NCBI GenBank assembly: GCA_044360075.1
Contig: JBIKLA010000009.1
Span: 54,728 to 118,727 of the forward strand
Length of the DNA: 64,000 nt
DNA from: OMII01 sp947467385
Lineage (GTDB): Bacteria; Bdellovibrionota_C; UBA2361; OMII01
Reading direction: 5' to 3'
Shown here: piece by piece, positions 17,471 through 25,382 of the stretch
Numbering within the stretch: the stretch's first letter is position 1
Layout of the letters: every line of letters begins with the position of its first letter
Position numbers and translations under genes: made by a program
Notes under the pieces: model-generated
Told to the model about the DNA's origin: nothing
Seen by the model: the letters and a program-made list of their open reading frames with translations, nothing else
The model's database searches: none

Positions 17471-17776
17471 ATGGCAAAGAAAAGCACAGTTCTCCGCAAC
17501 GAAAAGCGCAAGAAGATGGCGGCGAAGCAGCTGGGTCTCCGCAAGGAGCTCCGCGCTAAGGCTATCGACCCCAAGTTGTCGGACGAGGATCGCGAGAAAG
17601 CTCGCATGAAGCTTCAGTCCTTGCCGCGTAACGGCGCGAAAGAGCGCATTCGTAACCGTTGCCAGCTGTCGGGCCGTTCACGCGGCGTGTACAGCAAGTT
17701 CATGGTATCGCGCATCGTCTTCCGCGAGATGGCTCACAAGGGCCTCCTTCCGGGCGTGACGAAGTCCAGCTGGTAA
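17471..17776 (+). CDS. rpsN: 30S ribosomal protein S14 (zinc-independent long form)
   Basis: 101 residues beginning MAKKSTVLRNEKRKK, with RNRCQLSGRSRGVYSKF and the usual C-terminus GLLPGVTKSSW. Only one cysteine is present, so this is the C-minus (non-zinc) type of S14 like that of E. coli. The gene stands alone rather than in an spc operon with rplE and rpsH. It may be the only S14 or an extra paralogue. Confidence 0.96.
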   Translation: MAKKSTVLRNEKRKKMAAKQLGLRKELRAKAIDPKLSDEDREKARMKLQSLPRNGAKERIRNRCQLSGRSRGVYSKFMVSRIVFREMAHKGLLPGVTKSSW

Positions 17777-17791
17777 TCGCGCAGTTGCATC

Positions 17792-17841
17792 CTTTCCCCC
17801 GTTCTGTGCAGGGCCAACAGGCGTTGCGCAGCGGGGGAAAG
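17792..17841 (+). terminator. Long hairpin between rpsN and the convergent glycosyltransferase gene
   Basis: CTTTCCCCCG (17792-17801) pairs with CGGGGGAAAG (17832-17841) and the pairing continues inside as CTGTGCA / TGCGCAG (one G-U). There is no T run, so it may act as a factor-assisted or bidirectional terminator. Confidence 0.5.
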
Positions 17842-17890
17842 TTGTATGTGGGCTAGGCTCTCCAGACACCCCAACCAGCTAATTTCGCAG

Positions 17891-19558
17891 CTACTGCGGC
17901 AGCTCTGAACCTGCCTCAATCACGACAAGCGCCTTCTTTCCCTCTAGTCCGGAAGAGTAGCGAGAAACCTCCTTATAGTCCCGCTTGAGCTCGTCCCGAA
18001 ACCGGCCGAGATTTTTTTCCTCAACGAAGACTAGCGAGCCCTGCGGAAGATCCGCCCCAGCCCCAAGAAAAGGCTTCTTCAGGTAAAAGCTCGCCGAGTA
18101 CGATTCCGAGCCAAACGAGTACATGCGCTCCTGCCGCTCAGGATGTGCGGCTTCGGCGAATTCAGGCGATGCCAGCCACCGTCTCGGCGATATCTGAAGC
18201 ATCATTGGGTCAATCACGGCTGGTCCGGCCAGCACCGCAAAAACCACAATAGCAACTGCAAGGCGCTCTGTGAGCCCGACCGCAACTCCTCCCCTGATAA
18301 TCCTGTGCACGCATGCGAGACCGGCCACGATGACGGCAAGCTTGGCCAGGCCCGTGGCTGCCAGCATAGATCCGGCAAACCGCTCGCTCTCCAGCGCTAC
18401 AGGCACAGCAATCGCCACGAGGGCTGCAACAAGCAACAGAGCGACTATTCCCCTGGCCACCCATAGCAAGACGCGCAAGAGCCGATCAGATCGCGCAGCC
18501 CACACGCTAGCCGTCGATGCTGCCAGGAAGGCAAAAAACGGGTATGCCGGAAGGAGGTACACGCTGCGCTTGCTTGACGGGATGCAGAAAAAAATCGTGA
18601 TTGAGAGCGCCGCTACAAGCGAGAACCGCTGCAGGTCTGAGGCCTGCTGCCACACGGCTACCGGCCGCCGCAGCATGGCCGACGCCGCGCGCAAGCGACC
18701 CGCGACCGCCCACAGCCACGCTAGGGACCAGGGCAGCAACATGAGGAAGAGCATCCCGAGCAGGTACAGCGCGGCGTGCTTGTGGGGCTCATCTTCCATG
18801 GAGCTCGTGAAGCGGGCTACATTTTCATACCAAATCTTGTGGATAAACTCGTCCCCGCGAACAAAGTAGCCGGCCACGTACCAGGTGGAAACAACGACCA
18901 GAACTGGCACAGCCACCATGGCCGCGCTGGCGGAAATTCGAAGGATAGATCGCGCTGAAACCCCCTCCTGCAGAAGCCTAAAGAGCGAGAATATGGCGAG
19001 CGGCAGCACGAGCCCCACTGGGCCCTTCGTCAGCGCTGCGCATGACAGCAAGGCTGCTGCCATGAACGGATAGCCGCGCATTCCTCGTTCATGCCATCCA
19101 TAGAGCGCCAGGAGCGCTCCCGCAAAACTGGTGGCCAACAGCGTGTCTACCCGGCACGTTGATCCGGAGCGCAGCCACTCGGGGCTTGCCAAGAGAAGAA
19201 GGGACGACAGAAGCGCGACGGATAGCTCCGACCGCTTGGCAAGAAAGAGGAAGAAGCTCACCGAGAAGAGGACAAACGCCACCGCTGTTGGAAGCCGGCA
19301 CGTTGCCTCAGTCACATCCCCAACCGGCAACGACGATAACGCGATGAGCCAATGCGAAAACGGCGGCTTTGACGGAACGGCCCCGTTGTAGGCCAGCGGA
19401 GAGATCCAGTTTCCAGAGAGGAGCATGGACTGGGCTACGAGCGCCTCGCGCGGCTCTCCGCGGGTATAGAAGGCACGCGAGAGAAAAGGAAAGGAGAGGA
19501 GAAACGAAAGAAGGAAGACGAGCAACAGGGATCTGCTACGTTGGCTTGCTTGGGTCAC
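17891..19558 (-). CDS. ArnT/PMT-like membrane glycosyltransferase
   Basis: Integral membrane transferase (GT39/GT83-like, PMT_2) that uses polyprenyl-phosphate sugars. The first periplasmic loop has the catalytic-type acidic pair in RGEPREALVAQSM, then KPPFSHWLIALS and RLPTAVAFVLF, which are typical of ArnT relatives. About 12 membrane helices and a C-terminal soluble tail. 555 residues, matching ArnT. Acceptor (lipid A, glycan or protein) cannot be inferred. It is not in an arn operon. Its start is followed by a 400-bp gap. Confidence 0.85.
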   Translation of the reverse strand: MTQASQRSRSLLLVFLLSFLLSFPFLSRAFYTRGEPREALVAQSMLLSGNWISPLAYNGAVPSKPPFSHWLIALSSLPVGDVTEATCRLPTAVAFVLFSVSFFLFLAKRSELSVALLSSLLLLASPEWLRSGSTCRVDTLLATSFAGALLALYGWHERGMRGYPFMAAALLSCAALTKGPVGLVLPLAIFSLFRLLQEGVSARSILRISASAAMVAVPVLVVVSTWYVAGYFVRGDEFIHKIWYENVARFTSSMEDEPHKHAALYLLGMLFLMLLPWSLAWLWAVAGRLRAASAMLRRPVAVWQQASDLQRFSLVAALSITIFFCIPSSKRSVYLLPAYPFFAFLAASTASVWAARSDRLLRVLLWVARGIVALLLVAALVAIAVPVALESERFAGSMLAATGLAKLAVIVAGLACVHRIIRGGVAVGLTERLAVAIVVFAVLAGPAVIDPMMLQISPRRWLASPEFAEAAHPERQERMYSFGSESYSASFYLKKPFLGAGADLPQGSLVFVEEKNLGRFRDELKRDYKEVSRYSSGLEGKKALVVIEAGSELPQ

Positions 19559-19972
19559 AACTCTCTCCGAAATGCCGCCAAAGCGGCTTAGCGCCGAAAC
19601 TGTAGCGCGGCCAGGATACGAATGTAAAAGCCCCTTGATGCCCCGCTGAGCCGATCCGGGCGCTGCTGCGCCTAACGCCGTCTCGACAGAAGCGCGACGC
19701 TCTGAGCAGCCCTAAGATACCGAACTCCATGCTCTTTACGGCGAGGTGACACAAGCTCCCCGTCGGGCAGTCCAGCTTTTTCCATGACGGAGACCCTCTC
19801 CAAAAACGGCCCGAAGCCCTACGGAATGACCCTGCATCTATAGAAGTTACCCGGTAACGGCGCGCCTTCGCGCGCCTCACGTCGCGGCAGGGGAGTCAAG
19901 GCAACAGAGGCCTCTCTGCCATACGTTAACGAATGCCGCCGGAATAAAGAATCTCTGAGAGGAGAATGACCA
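19559..19972. other. Intergenic region of 414 bp, no gene recognised
   Basis: Short open frames on both strands show no family resemblance. The last 20 bases hold the ribosome-binding site GAGAGGAG for sspB. A GC-rich palindromic stretch (GGCGCGCCTTCGCGCGCC) lies at about 19859-19876. Confidence 0.5.
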
Positions 19973-20419
19973 ATGATGACCACTGGCACCGAACCCCGCA
20001 CTGAACAGAAGAGAACTATCGAGAAGCTGCTGAATGACGAGCAGGTACTTGTTCACATCAACCCCCAGTGCCAGGGCGTTCATATCCCAAATCACCTCTT
20101 CGACAACCGGACGGTTACGCTTCGCTTAAGCCGGTTTTTCAAGGGAGCTCTCTCCACGGACTCTGAGAAGATTTCGGCTGAGCTCCTATTTGGGCAGGAC
20201 TACTTTTCATGCGTGATCCCGTGGAATAGCATCTGGGGCGCATCGTCGATTCGTGGAGAGGAGTTTATCTGGGCCGAGGCGGCTCCGGATGAGATTCTGG
20301 ATATGGTGCTAGCACACAAGGAAGAGAGGCAAGCAGCATCCCGACAAGTCGGCGAGAGCTCCTACAGGCCCTCCCGCTCATCACGGCCGAATCCGGGGCA
20401 CCTACGCCGAGTGAAGTAG
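19973..20419 (+). CDS. sspB: SspB-like ClpXP protease specificity-enhancing factor
   Basis: Adaptor that captures ssrA-tagged proteins and tethers them to ClpX. The core (residues about 15-112) has VLVHINPQCQGVHIPNHL, FFKGAL, AELLFGQDYFSCVIPWNSIWG, matching SspB's beta-barrel. After a 30-residue flexible Ser/Arg-rich linker the protein ends HLRRVK, like the ClpX-binding XB tail LRVVK of E. coli SspB. Start ATG 19973 has GAGAGGAG upstream. Confidence 0.88.
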   Translation: MMTTGTEPRTEQKRTIEKLLNDEQVLVHINPQCQGVHIPNHLFDNRTVTLRLSRFFKGALSTDSEKISAELLFGQDYFSCVIPWNSIWGASSIRGEEFIWAEAAPDEILDMVLAHKEERQAASRQVGESSYRPSRSSRPNPGHLRRVK

Positions 20420-20474
20420 CCACTCCTGGGTTTCTTTTAAGCTATGTTTCTTTCAGCCTAGGTTTCTTTCAGTC

Positions 20475-21290
20475 TTACATTCCGATGCTCGCCCGCAGCA
20501 CCTGCGAGCTCTCATGAGTTGCGCCCGCGGCAACCGTCACCGGTTCGAGAACATTACCGGACTCCACGCACACCATCTCGTGCCACGAGCCAGGGGCAAG
20601 GTCCTGCAGCGCCAGGTTGCCCTCCTGCCAGGGATTCCACACCACAGTGTCCGCAAAGCCCCTCTTAGTCACGCTAAACGTGCAGGGCTGTGCTGAGTCA
20701 CAGATCAAAACGGTATCAGGCGAGCGCACATACGCCCGATCCGTTGCCTTCGCCAGCGCCAGTTCCGGTGCGCTTTCCATCGACTCCTGTCGTTCGGCCA
20801 AGAAGTCAACGTAGCGCATGCCCTGAAGCCCCTGAATCACACACCGTTCGGCATCAGAAACGGCGAAGTACGTGTGAAGGGCGCTGAAAAAACACAACGG
20901 ACCCTCTCCGGCGTTTGATACCCGCAGAGTTGTGCGCAGGGCATCCGAAAGCTCAATCTCAAGCTCCAGCGCAAAGCGATGCGGCCACATAGACTCCGTC
21001 TCGGCATCTGAGGAGAGCCGCAACACAACTGAAACCGCCCCCGAATCGCTTGCGTGCTCGCGCACAACGGCCCATGGCTTGAGGCGGGCGAACCCGTGCG
21101 ATGGAAGGGAGCCCTTGCCGAACTGCGGGAACACAACGGGGATTCCTCCTCGAATCGCCTTACCAGCCTCAAATGCCGCAGTTCTGCTCAGGAAAAGAAG
21201 CTCTCGCCCAGACGGATGGGTCCATGAAAGGACTTGCCCGCCGTACTCGCACACAGCAAGCCGGTAGCCGCTTGTGTGCTCAAGGTGCAT
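20475..21290 (-). CDS. D-hexose-6-phosphate mutarotase (YeaD-like aldose 1-epimerase family)
   Basis: Interconverts alpha and beta anomers of hexose 6-phosphates. Motifs: IRGGIPVVFPQFG, LPSHGFAR (catalytic His), SALHTYFAVSD (second His) and DTVVWNPW; the catalytic Glu is in MVCVESGN. The frame is open to 21353, but GGGAGGA precedes ATG 21290, which gives 271 residues. Last gene of a run nuoI - DUF1329 - mutarotase on this strand. Confidence 0.9.
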   Translation of the reverse strand: MHLEHTSGYRLAVCEYGGQVLSWTHPSGRELLFLSRTAAFEAGKAIRGGIPVVFPQFGKGSLPSHGFARLKPWAVVREHASDSGAVSVVLRLSSDAETESMWPHRFALELEIELSDALRTTLRVSNAGEGPLCFFSALHTYFAVSDAERCVIQGLQGMRYVDFLAERQESMESAPELALAKATDRAYVRSPDTVLICDSAQPCTFSVTKRGFADTVVWNPWQEGNLALQDLAPGSWHEMVCVESGNVLEPVTVAAGATHESSQVLRASIGM

Positions 21291-21366
21291 CACCGAAAAT
21301 CCTCCCTTTTCGCTCGAGCGGCTGATGCTATTGCTGCGCTTGTCATGTGGCATGTAATTTCGCCTC

Positions 21367-22761
21367 TTAATCCTCAGCGCTCAGTTCCCCTTCGCTCTCC
21401 CCCTCGCCACCTGGGCCCGCAGGCCCTTGAGGCGCCGGAGTCGGCCTCGCTGGCTCGACTATCGCTGACGGATCGAAATCCTCCAGCGAGAGGCCTGGTG
21501 CCGCGGCTTCACACCGCTCAAGCGACTGCGCCGCCACGATGGCACACGCTTCTGTTAGGCCGTTGCGAATAATCTGGCCAACAAGCCACGGATACACGGC
21601 AGCGCCCTGGCGCATGAACCCGATCACGCCGATGCTCACGTGCCGCAGCCGTGCATCTTGGCCCCACGACATGCGATAGACCGGAAGCTGTGTGCGCTCA
21701 TCAACGAACACGCGCTGCACGGCATCAAGCGAAAAGGGATCCCTGCTAGTAAGATCCACCTGCCAGACGCGCCGGGGCACGAAACGCACCGCTGTGGGAA
21801 CCCAGGCCGGATGCTGTGGAAAGCGGCGAGAATCGCGGTTAAGGGCTAGGGAATGCTTTCCGAATTCGGCGCCAACGCACGCGGGAGCCTGCCCCGGCGC
21901 GGCTGCAAACGGCTCTGGGTTAAAGGGCACAAGGATTGTTCTGCGCGCCACAACTACCGGCACCACGGCCTCAACCTTGCCCGACCAGACAAACAGGGAG
22001 TCCGGCGAAAAAGCCCCCGAAAAGATCTCGTCGGAGCGGTTGCTGCCCGTAAGCTGCCGCACCTTGTGTATGAGCGCCGAAGAGGCCCAGAGATAATCCG
22101 CCTCGCGGCCCAAGAAGCGGAACGTGAGCCACGAGAGGCCCTTGAGCACCTCTGGACCCTGAAGCGCTATCTTCTCGCGAAAAAGAACCTTGGCTGAGCC
22201 AGCGGATCCCCCGAGCGCAGCCGGATATATTCGCCCCACCGAGAATTCGATCTGCTTACCGGATGCGTCATCCGACGGAAAGAGGGCCAGCGACGAGCGC
22301 TGCTGGAATACTGCCCCGCCCCACAGGGCGCCGACTGTGTTCCACAGGACCTTATATCCCTGCTCGCGCTTATTACCCTCTGAACTGAGGATCGAGTCAG
22401 GCGCGAAGAGCGGCCTTTGGGCGCGGCTCGGCATGCTCGAGAGCTCTCCGCTCTCAAGAACCTGTATGGGGGCCTGCGCCGCCTCCTGAGAGACCGGAAG
22501 CTGCTCTGGGAGCTCCAGATCGGCGACATCGAGCACAAGCCGCCCCCGTGACACCAGGTCAGCGATCTCCTCCGGCAGCACCGAGCGGTATTGTGGGGCA
22601 TGCTCAGAGTAAACGAGGACTCCACCCTTCTCCCCTTTTTTCACGCGGGGAATTGGTCCCGTGCCGGGCGGGATATCCGGAGCTTGGGCCGAAGCAGCCG
22701 CGCCTAATAGCATCCACCCCGCAGCGAGAAGGAGGCTTCGTACGATCCTTCCACGTGCCAT
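21367..22761 (-). CDS. DUF1329-type exported protein (LolA/LolB-like fold)
   Basis: Signal peptide (LLLAAGWMLLGAAASAQA) and 464 residues. Hallmarks of DUF1329 outer-membrane-associated proteins are visible: RQLTGSNRSDEIFSG and, later, RRVWQVDLTSRDPFSLDAVQR and RVFVDERTQLPVYR. Members are found next to RND/MmpL-type exporters and in lipid-related loci; the function is not established. The C-terminal 35 residues are low-complexity Pro/Gly/Glu. Its ribosome-binding site GGGAG overlaps the nuoI stop codon, so translation is probably coupled to nuoI. Confidence 0.8.
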   Translation of the reverse strand: MARGRIVRSLLLAAGWMLLGAAASAQAPDIPPGTGPIPRVKKGEKGGVLVYSEHAPQYRSVLPEEIADLVSRGRLVLDVADLELPEQLPVSQEAAQAPIQVLESGELSSMPSRAQRPLFAPDSILSSEGNKREQGYKVLWNTVGALWGGAVFQQRSSLALFPSDDASGKQIEFSVGRIYPAALGGSAGSAKVLFREKIALQGPEVLKGLSWLTFRFLGREADYLWASSALIHKVRQLTGSNRSDEIFSGAFSPDSLFVWSGKVEAVVPVVVARRTILVPFNPEPFAAAPGQAPACVGAEFGKHSLALNRDSRRFPQHPAWVPTAVRFVPRRVWQVDLTSRDPFSLDAVQRVFVDERTQLPVYRMSWGQDARLRHVSIGVIGFMRQGAAVYPWLVGQIIRNGLTEACAIVAAQSLERCEAAAPGLSLEDFDPSAIVEPARPTPAPQGPAGPGGEGESEGELSAED

Positions 22762-22775
22762 CGGGACGCAGCTCC

Positions 22776-23360
22776 CTACAATACGACCTTTTCAAGCTGC
22801 TGCATGCGCTTGATGTGCATGTCATAGAGCTTGAGTGGCCCCTCGTCCTCAAGAACGCGAGAGCGTTTCATGAGAACCTCTTTGTCCTCGATAAAGAGGC
22901 GTGGGTCCGCCGGGTAGACCTCAGGGTGAAGCCCAGTATCCATCCGAATGGCATCGACCGGGCAAGCCTCAACGCAATAGCCGCAGTAGATGCACAGCAG
23001 CGTGTCGATTTCGTAGCGCTTCGGAAACTTCTCAATTGAAGAGTCATCATGCTCGCACGCCTCGATGTAGATACAACGCGCCGGGCACGCGGTCGCGCAC
23101 AGAAAGCACGACGTGCACTTAATGTCGCCGTTCTGGTGCAGCGTCAGGCGATGGCGCCCGCGGTAGCGAGCAGGATATGGCCTGCGCTGATTCGGGTACT
23201 GAATGGCGACTCCAGCGGCCACATCCGTCTTGATGCCGAACACATGCAGCACATGCAGCCACAGGTTACCCAGGAGCTTGCCGAAGGTAATCTTGAGCCC
23301 TTTAGCGATCTCCACGACGTAGATCCGCTCAAGAAAGGTCATCTCCTCACGACGCTTCAT
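22776..23360 (-). CDS. nuoI: NADH-quinone oxidoreductase subunit I (NuoI), stand-alone
   Basis: Carries the two 4Fe-4S clusters N6a/N6b of complex I: CTSCFLCATACP (about residues 82-93) and CIYCGYCVEACP (about 122-133). The N-terminus has the amphipathic region EIAKGLKITFGKLLG typical of NuoI. 194 residues. No other nuo gene lies within the window, which is unusual: NuoI is nearly always inside the 13-14 gene cluster. Could be a relocated copy or a ferredoxin-like paralogue. Confidence 0.9.
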   Translation of the reverse strand: MKRREEMTFLERIYVVEIAKGLKITFGKLLGNLWLHVLHVFGIKTDVAAGVAIQYPNQRRPYPARYRGRHRLTLHQNGDIKCTSCFLCATACPARCIYIEACEHDDSSIEKFPKRYEIDTLLCIYCGYCVEACPVDAIRMDTGLHPEVYPADPRLFIEDKEVLMKRSRVLEDEGPLKLYDMHIKRMQQLEKVVL

Positions 23361-23426
23361 ACCAGATACCTTTTAGCCCTCGCCCTCATTGGGCTTTTCC
23401 CACGAAACTTCCCAAAACAGAGGCCA

Positions 23427-24332
23427 CTATGGGTGGCTGCGACTCCAAGAGACTAACCGCTGAACCAAGTCCAAGGCAAGTAAGGGAGACCCGCCGCTCA
23501 CGACGTGGAATCCGCGCACGCAGTGCCTCACTTTCGCGGCGATTTCGACCGCCATGCCGAGCGAGAACTCTGCGACGTCCTGTTCGGGGATGCCCTTTAC
23601 TCGCTCAACAAGGCCCTCGGATATCTTTATGCCGGGGACCTTCGAGATGCCCTCGAATGCCTTGGCTGTCTTGAACGGAAGGAGCCCAACGAACAGGTCG
23701 ATGCCGATTCCCTGCGCCGCCTCGAAGAAACCCTGAGCGAGCTCTGCGTCGAACACGGGCTGGCTGAGGGCATAGACAGCCCCTGCATCCTTCTTCCTCG
23801 CAAGCCGCTTCAGTTCCGCATCACGATTGCGCACGTTAGGATTAACCACCACTCCCGGCACGAATGCCGGGCTTCCCTTAAGTTCAAACCCCGCCAGATC
23901 CTTACCTGCCTTGAGGGTGCCCAAAATATTGAGCAGGCCGATTGAGTTCACTTCAAAAACGCCCTTGGCATCAGGGAGGTCACCCACCGTCACGGCATCA
24001 CCCGTGAGCGCCACGATCGAGCGGACCCCCAGGGCCCAGGCACCCAGCACATCCGACTGAAGCCCGATGATGTTTCGGTCACGACACGAGAGGTTCACAA
24101 GGGGCTCAATGCCGAATCGATGCTTGAACACCGCACCGAAGGCCAAGCCAGACATCCGCATCTTTGCCAGTGCCGAGTCCGTCACATTTGCGAAGTCTAT
24201 ACCCTCGATACCTTCGTAGCGCTGCAAGACCGACTCAATATCGGTGCCCCGCGGGGGATTAATCTCGATACAGATAAGGGGCCGGTCGACGCTCCCCTTA
24301 CCCTCTAAAAGTTGTGCGATACCCTTCGACAT
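23427..24332 (-). CDS. metF: Methylenetetrahydrofolate reductase family protein
   Basis: Flavin TIM-barrel enzyme reducing 5,10-methylene-THF to 5-methyl-THF for methionine synthesis or C1 metabolism. Visible: ICIEINPPRGTD (Glu near the N-terminus), LVNLSCRDRNIIGLQSDVLG (family L-S-C-R-D-R-N motif), ALTGDAVTVGD, YALSQPVFD and VVSGGSP near the end. 301 residues, typical of MetF. The upstream 40 bases contain a CCTAAGC/GCTTAAGG hairpin. Confidence 0.88.
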   Translation of the reverse strand: MSKGIAQLLEGKGSVDRPLICIEINPPRGTDIESVLQRYEGIEGIDFANVTDSALAKMRMSGLAFGAVFKHRFGIEPLVNLSCRDRNIIGLQSDVLGAWALGVRSIVALTGDAVTVGDLPDAKGVFEVNSIGLLNILGTLKAGKDLAGFELKGSPAFVPGVVVNPNVRNRDAELKRLARKKDAGAVYALSQPVFDAELAQGFFEAAQGIGIDLFVGLLPFKTAKAFEGISKVPGIKISEGLVERVKGIPEQDVAEFSLGMAVEIAAKVRHCVRGFHVVSGGSPLLALDLVQRLVSWSRSHP

Positions 24333-24748
24333 GCGGATTCGATGACCTAAATAGTGGGAACCTTAAGCACCTGCTTAGGCCCTGGCGAGCGATCTCTGTG
24401 CAGCGGCGGATGAACTCAGAACAACCTGCCACGCAAAAAGATTAGCCACATGAGGTAATTACACCATCACCAAACGGTTTACCACCCGGCAATCCGGCCT
24501 CGGGAGTGCTACCCGCAAAGATGCCTTATTTGGCAAGATAACCTTGCAAACTAGTTGGAATACTAATACCTTCTCGAAGTCATAGGGTTTAGACCCCACC
24601 TAGGGCTGCCAGCCGTGCCGAAGCGCCTCAAGGAGAGGCTGCGGCAATCTACCAGATCCCACCGCCTCTCAGTTAAGCTTCGCCAAGCCGCAATCCTTGT
24701 GGTCTACGCGGAAGGCAAAACGATTTATTCAGGGAGAGATGTGCGCAT
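24333..24748. other. Intergenic region of 416 bp between divergent metF and DsbA-family genes
   Basis: No protein gene. A small hairpin CCTTAAGC/GCTTAGG lies at about 24361-24379, just upstream of metF. No SAM, SAH or cobalamin riboswitch core was recognised on either strand. A nested inverted repeat at 24620-24681 is listed separately. Confidence 0.5.
24620..24681 (+). repeat. Nested inverted repeat in the leader of the DsbA-family gene
   Basis: Outer arms GAAGC (24620-24624) / GCTTC (24677-24681) and inner arms GAGAGGC (24633-24639) / GCCTCTC (24664-24670) are in register, enclosing a 24-nt loop. Plausible structured 5' UTR, about 70 bases before the start codon. Confidence 0.4.
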
Positions 24749-25360
24749 ATGACAGTTAATGTTGAAGTATTTTATTCTTTTCAAAGCCCGTACTCCTACC
24801 TCGCTATGGACCCGGTGTACGAAATCGCCGACAAGTACGACGTAGAGCTCCTGTGGCAGCCGTTCTCAGCAAAGGCCTCGGGCCAGCCGGTTCCACAGAC
24901 AGGCATCATGCCCGACAAGCTTTCTTACCTCTTCGAGGACACTAAGCGTCTCGCTGCCGAGCGTGGCCTCGGCCTTACCTACCCAGAGAACTGGCCAGAG
25001 ACTGAGCCGGATCCGGGCCGCCTCACCCGCGGTGCGCTGATTGCAAACGATATGGGCGTGCTCCTTGAGTACAACGTCAAGGTATTCAACAAGTGGTGGG
25101 GACTTGGTGAGAACCCGAACGAGGATGCCTTCATGAACGAGCTGTGCGACGATCTCGATATCGACCTCGGCGATTTCCTGAGCAAGGTGTCCTCATCCGA
25201 CACCCGCGAGCGCGTGAAGGGAATCTACAAGCGCGGCCGCAAGCTGGGTGTTTTCGACACGCCGACCTTCGTTTTTGAGAGCGGAGAGCGCATCGTAGGG
25301 TACGACAAGATCGCCTACCTTGCTCACCGCCTTGAGAAGATGGGTCTTCGCAAGAAGTAA
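24749..25360 (+). CDS. DsbA-family protein, 2-hydroxychromene-2-carboxylate isomerase-like
   Basis: Thioredoxin-fold protein of the kappa-GST/HCCA isomerase group, glutathione-dependent isomerases of aromatic degradation. YSFQSPYSYLAM near residue 10 carries the Ser that replaces the DsbA active-site Cys; GVFDTPTFVFESGERIVGYD near the end contains the cis-Pro loop (TP) and the usual G-x-D. No cysteine pair is present, so a redox role is unlikely. 203 residues. Ribosome-binding site GGGAGAG upstream of ATG. Confidence 0.85.
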   Translation: MTVNVEVFYSFQSPYSYLAMDPVYEIADKYDVELLWQPFSAKASGQPVPQTGIMPDKLSYLFEDTKRLAAERGLGLTYPENWPETEPDPGRLTRGALIANDMGVLLEYNVKVFNKWWGLGENPNEDAFMNELCDDLDIDLGDFLSKVSSSDTRERVKGIYKRGRKLGVFDTPTFVFESGERIVGYDKIAYLAHRLEKMGLRKK

Positions 25361-25382
25361 CTGGCTTCCCCGGTAGAGTCGC

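Noticed and set aside
19950..19966. CTCTGAGAG before sspB as a fifth REP copy
   Set aside because: Only the central 9 bases match; the CCAC/GTGG arms are missing and it contains the sspB ribosome-binding site.
24333..24748. SAM, SAH or cobalamin riboswitch upstream of metF
   Set aside because: No recognisable core motif on the minus strand; only a short hairpin without a T run.
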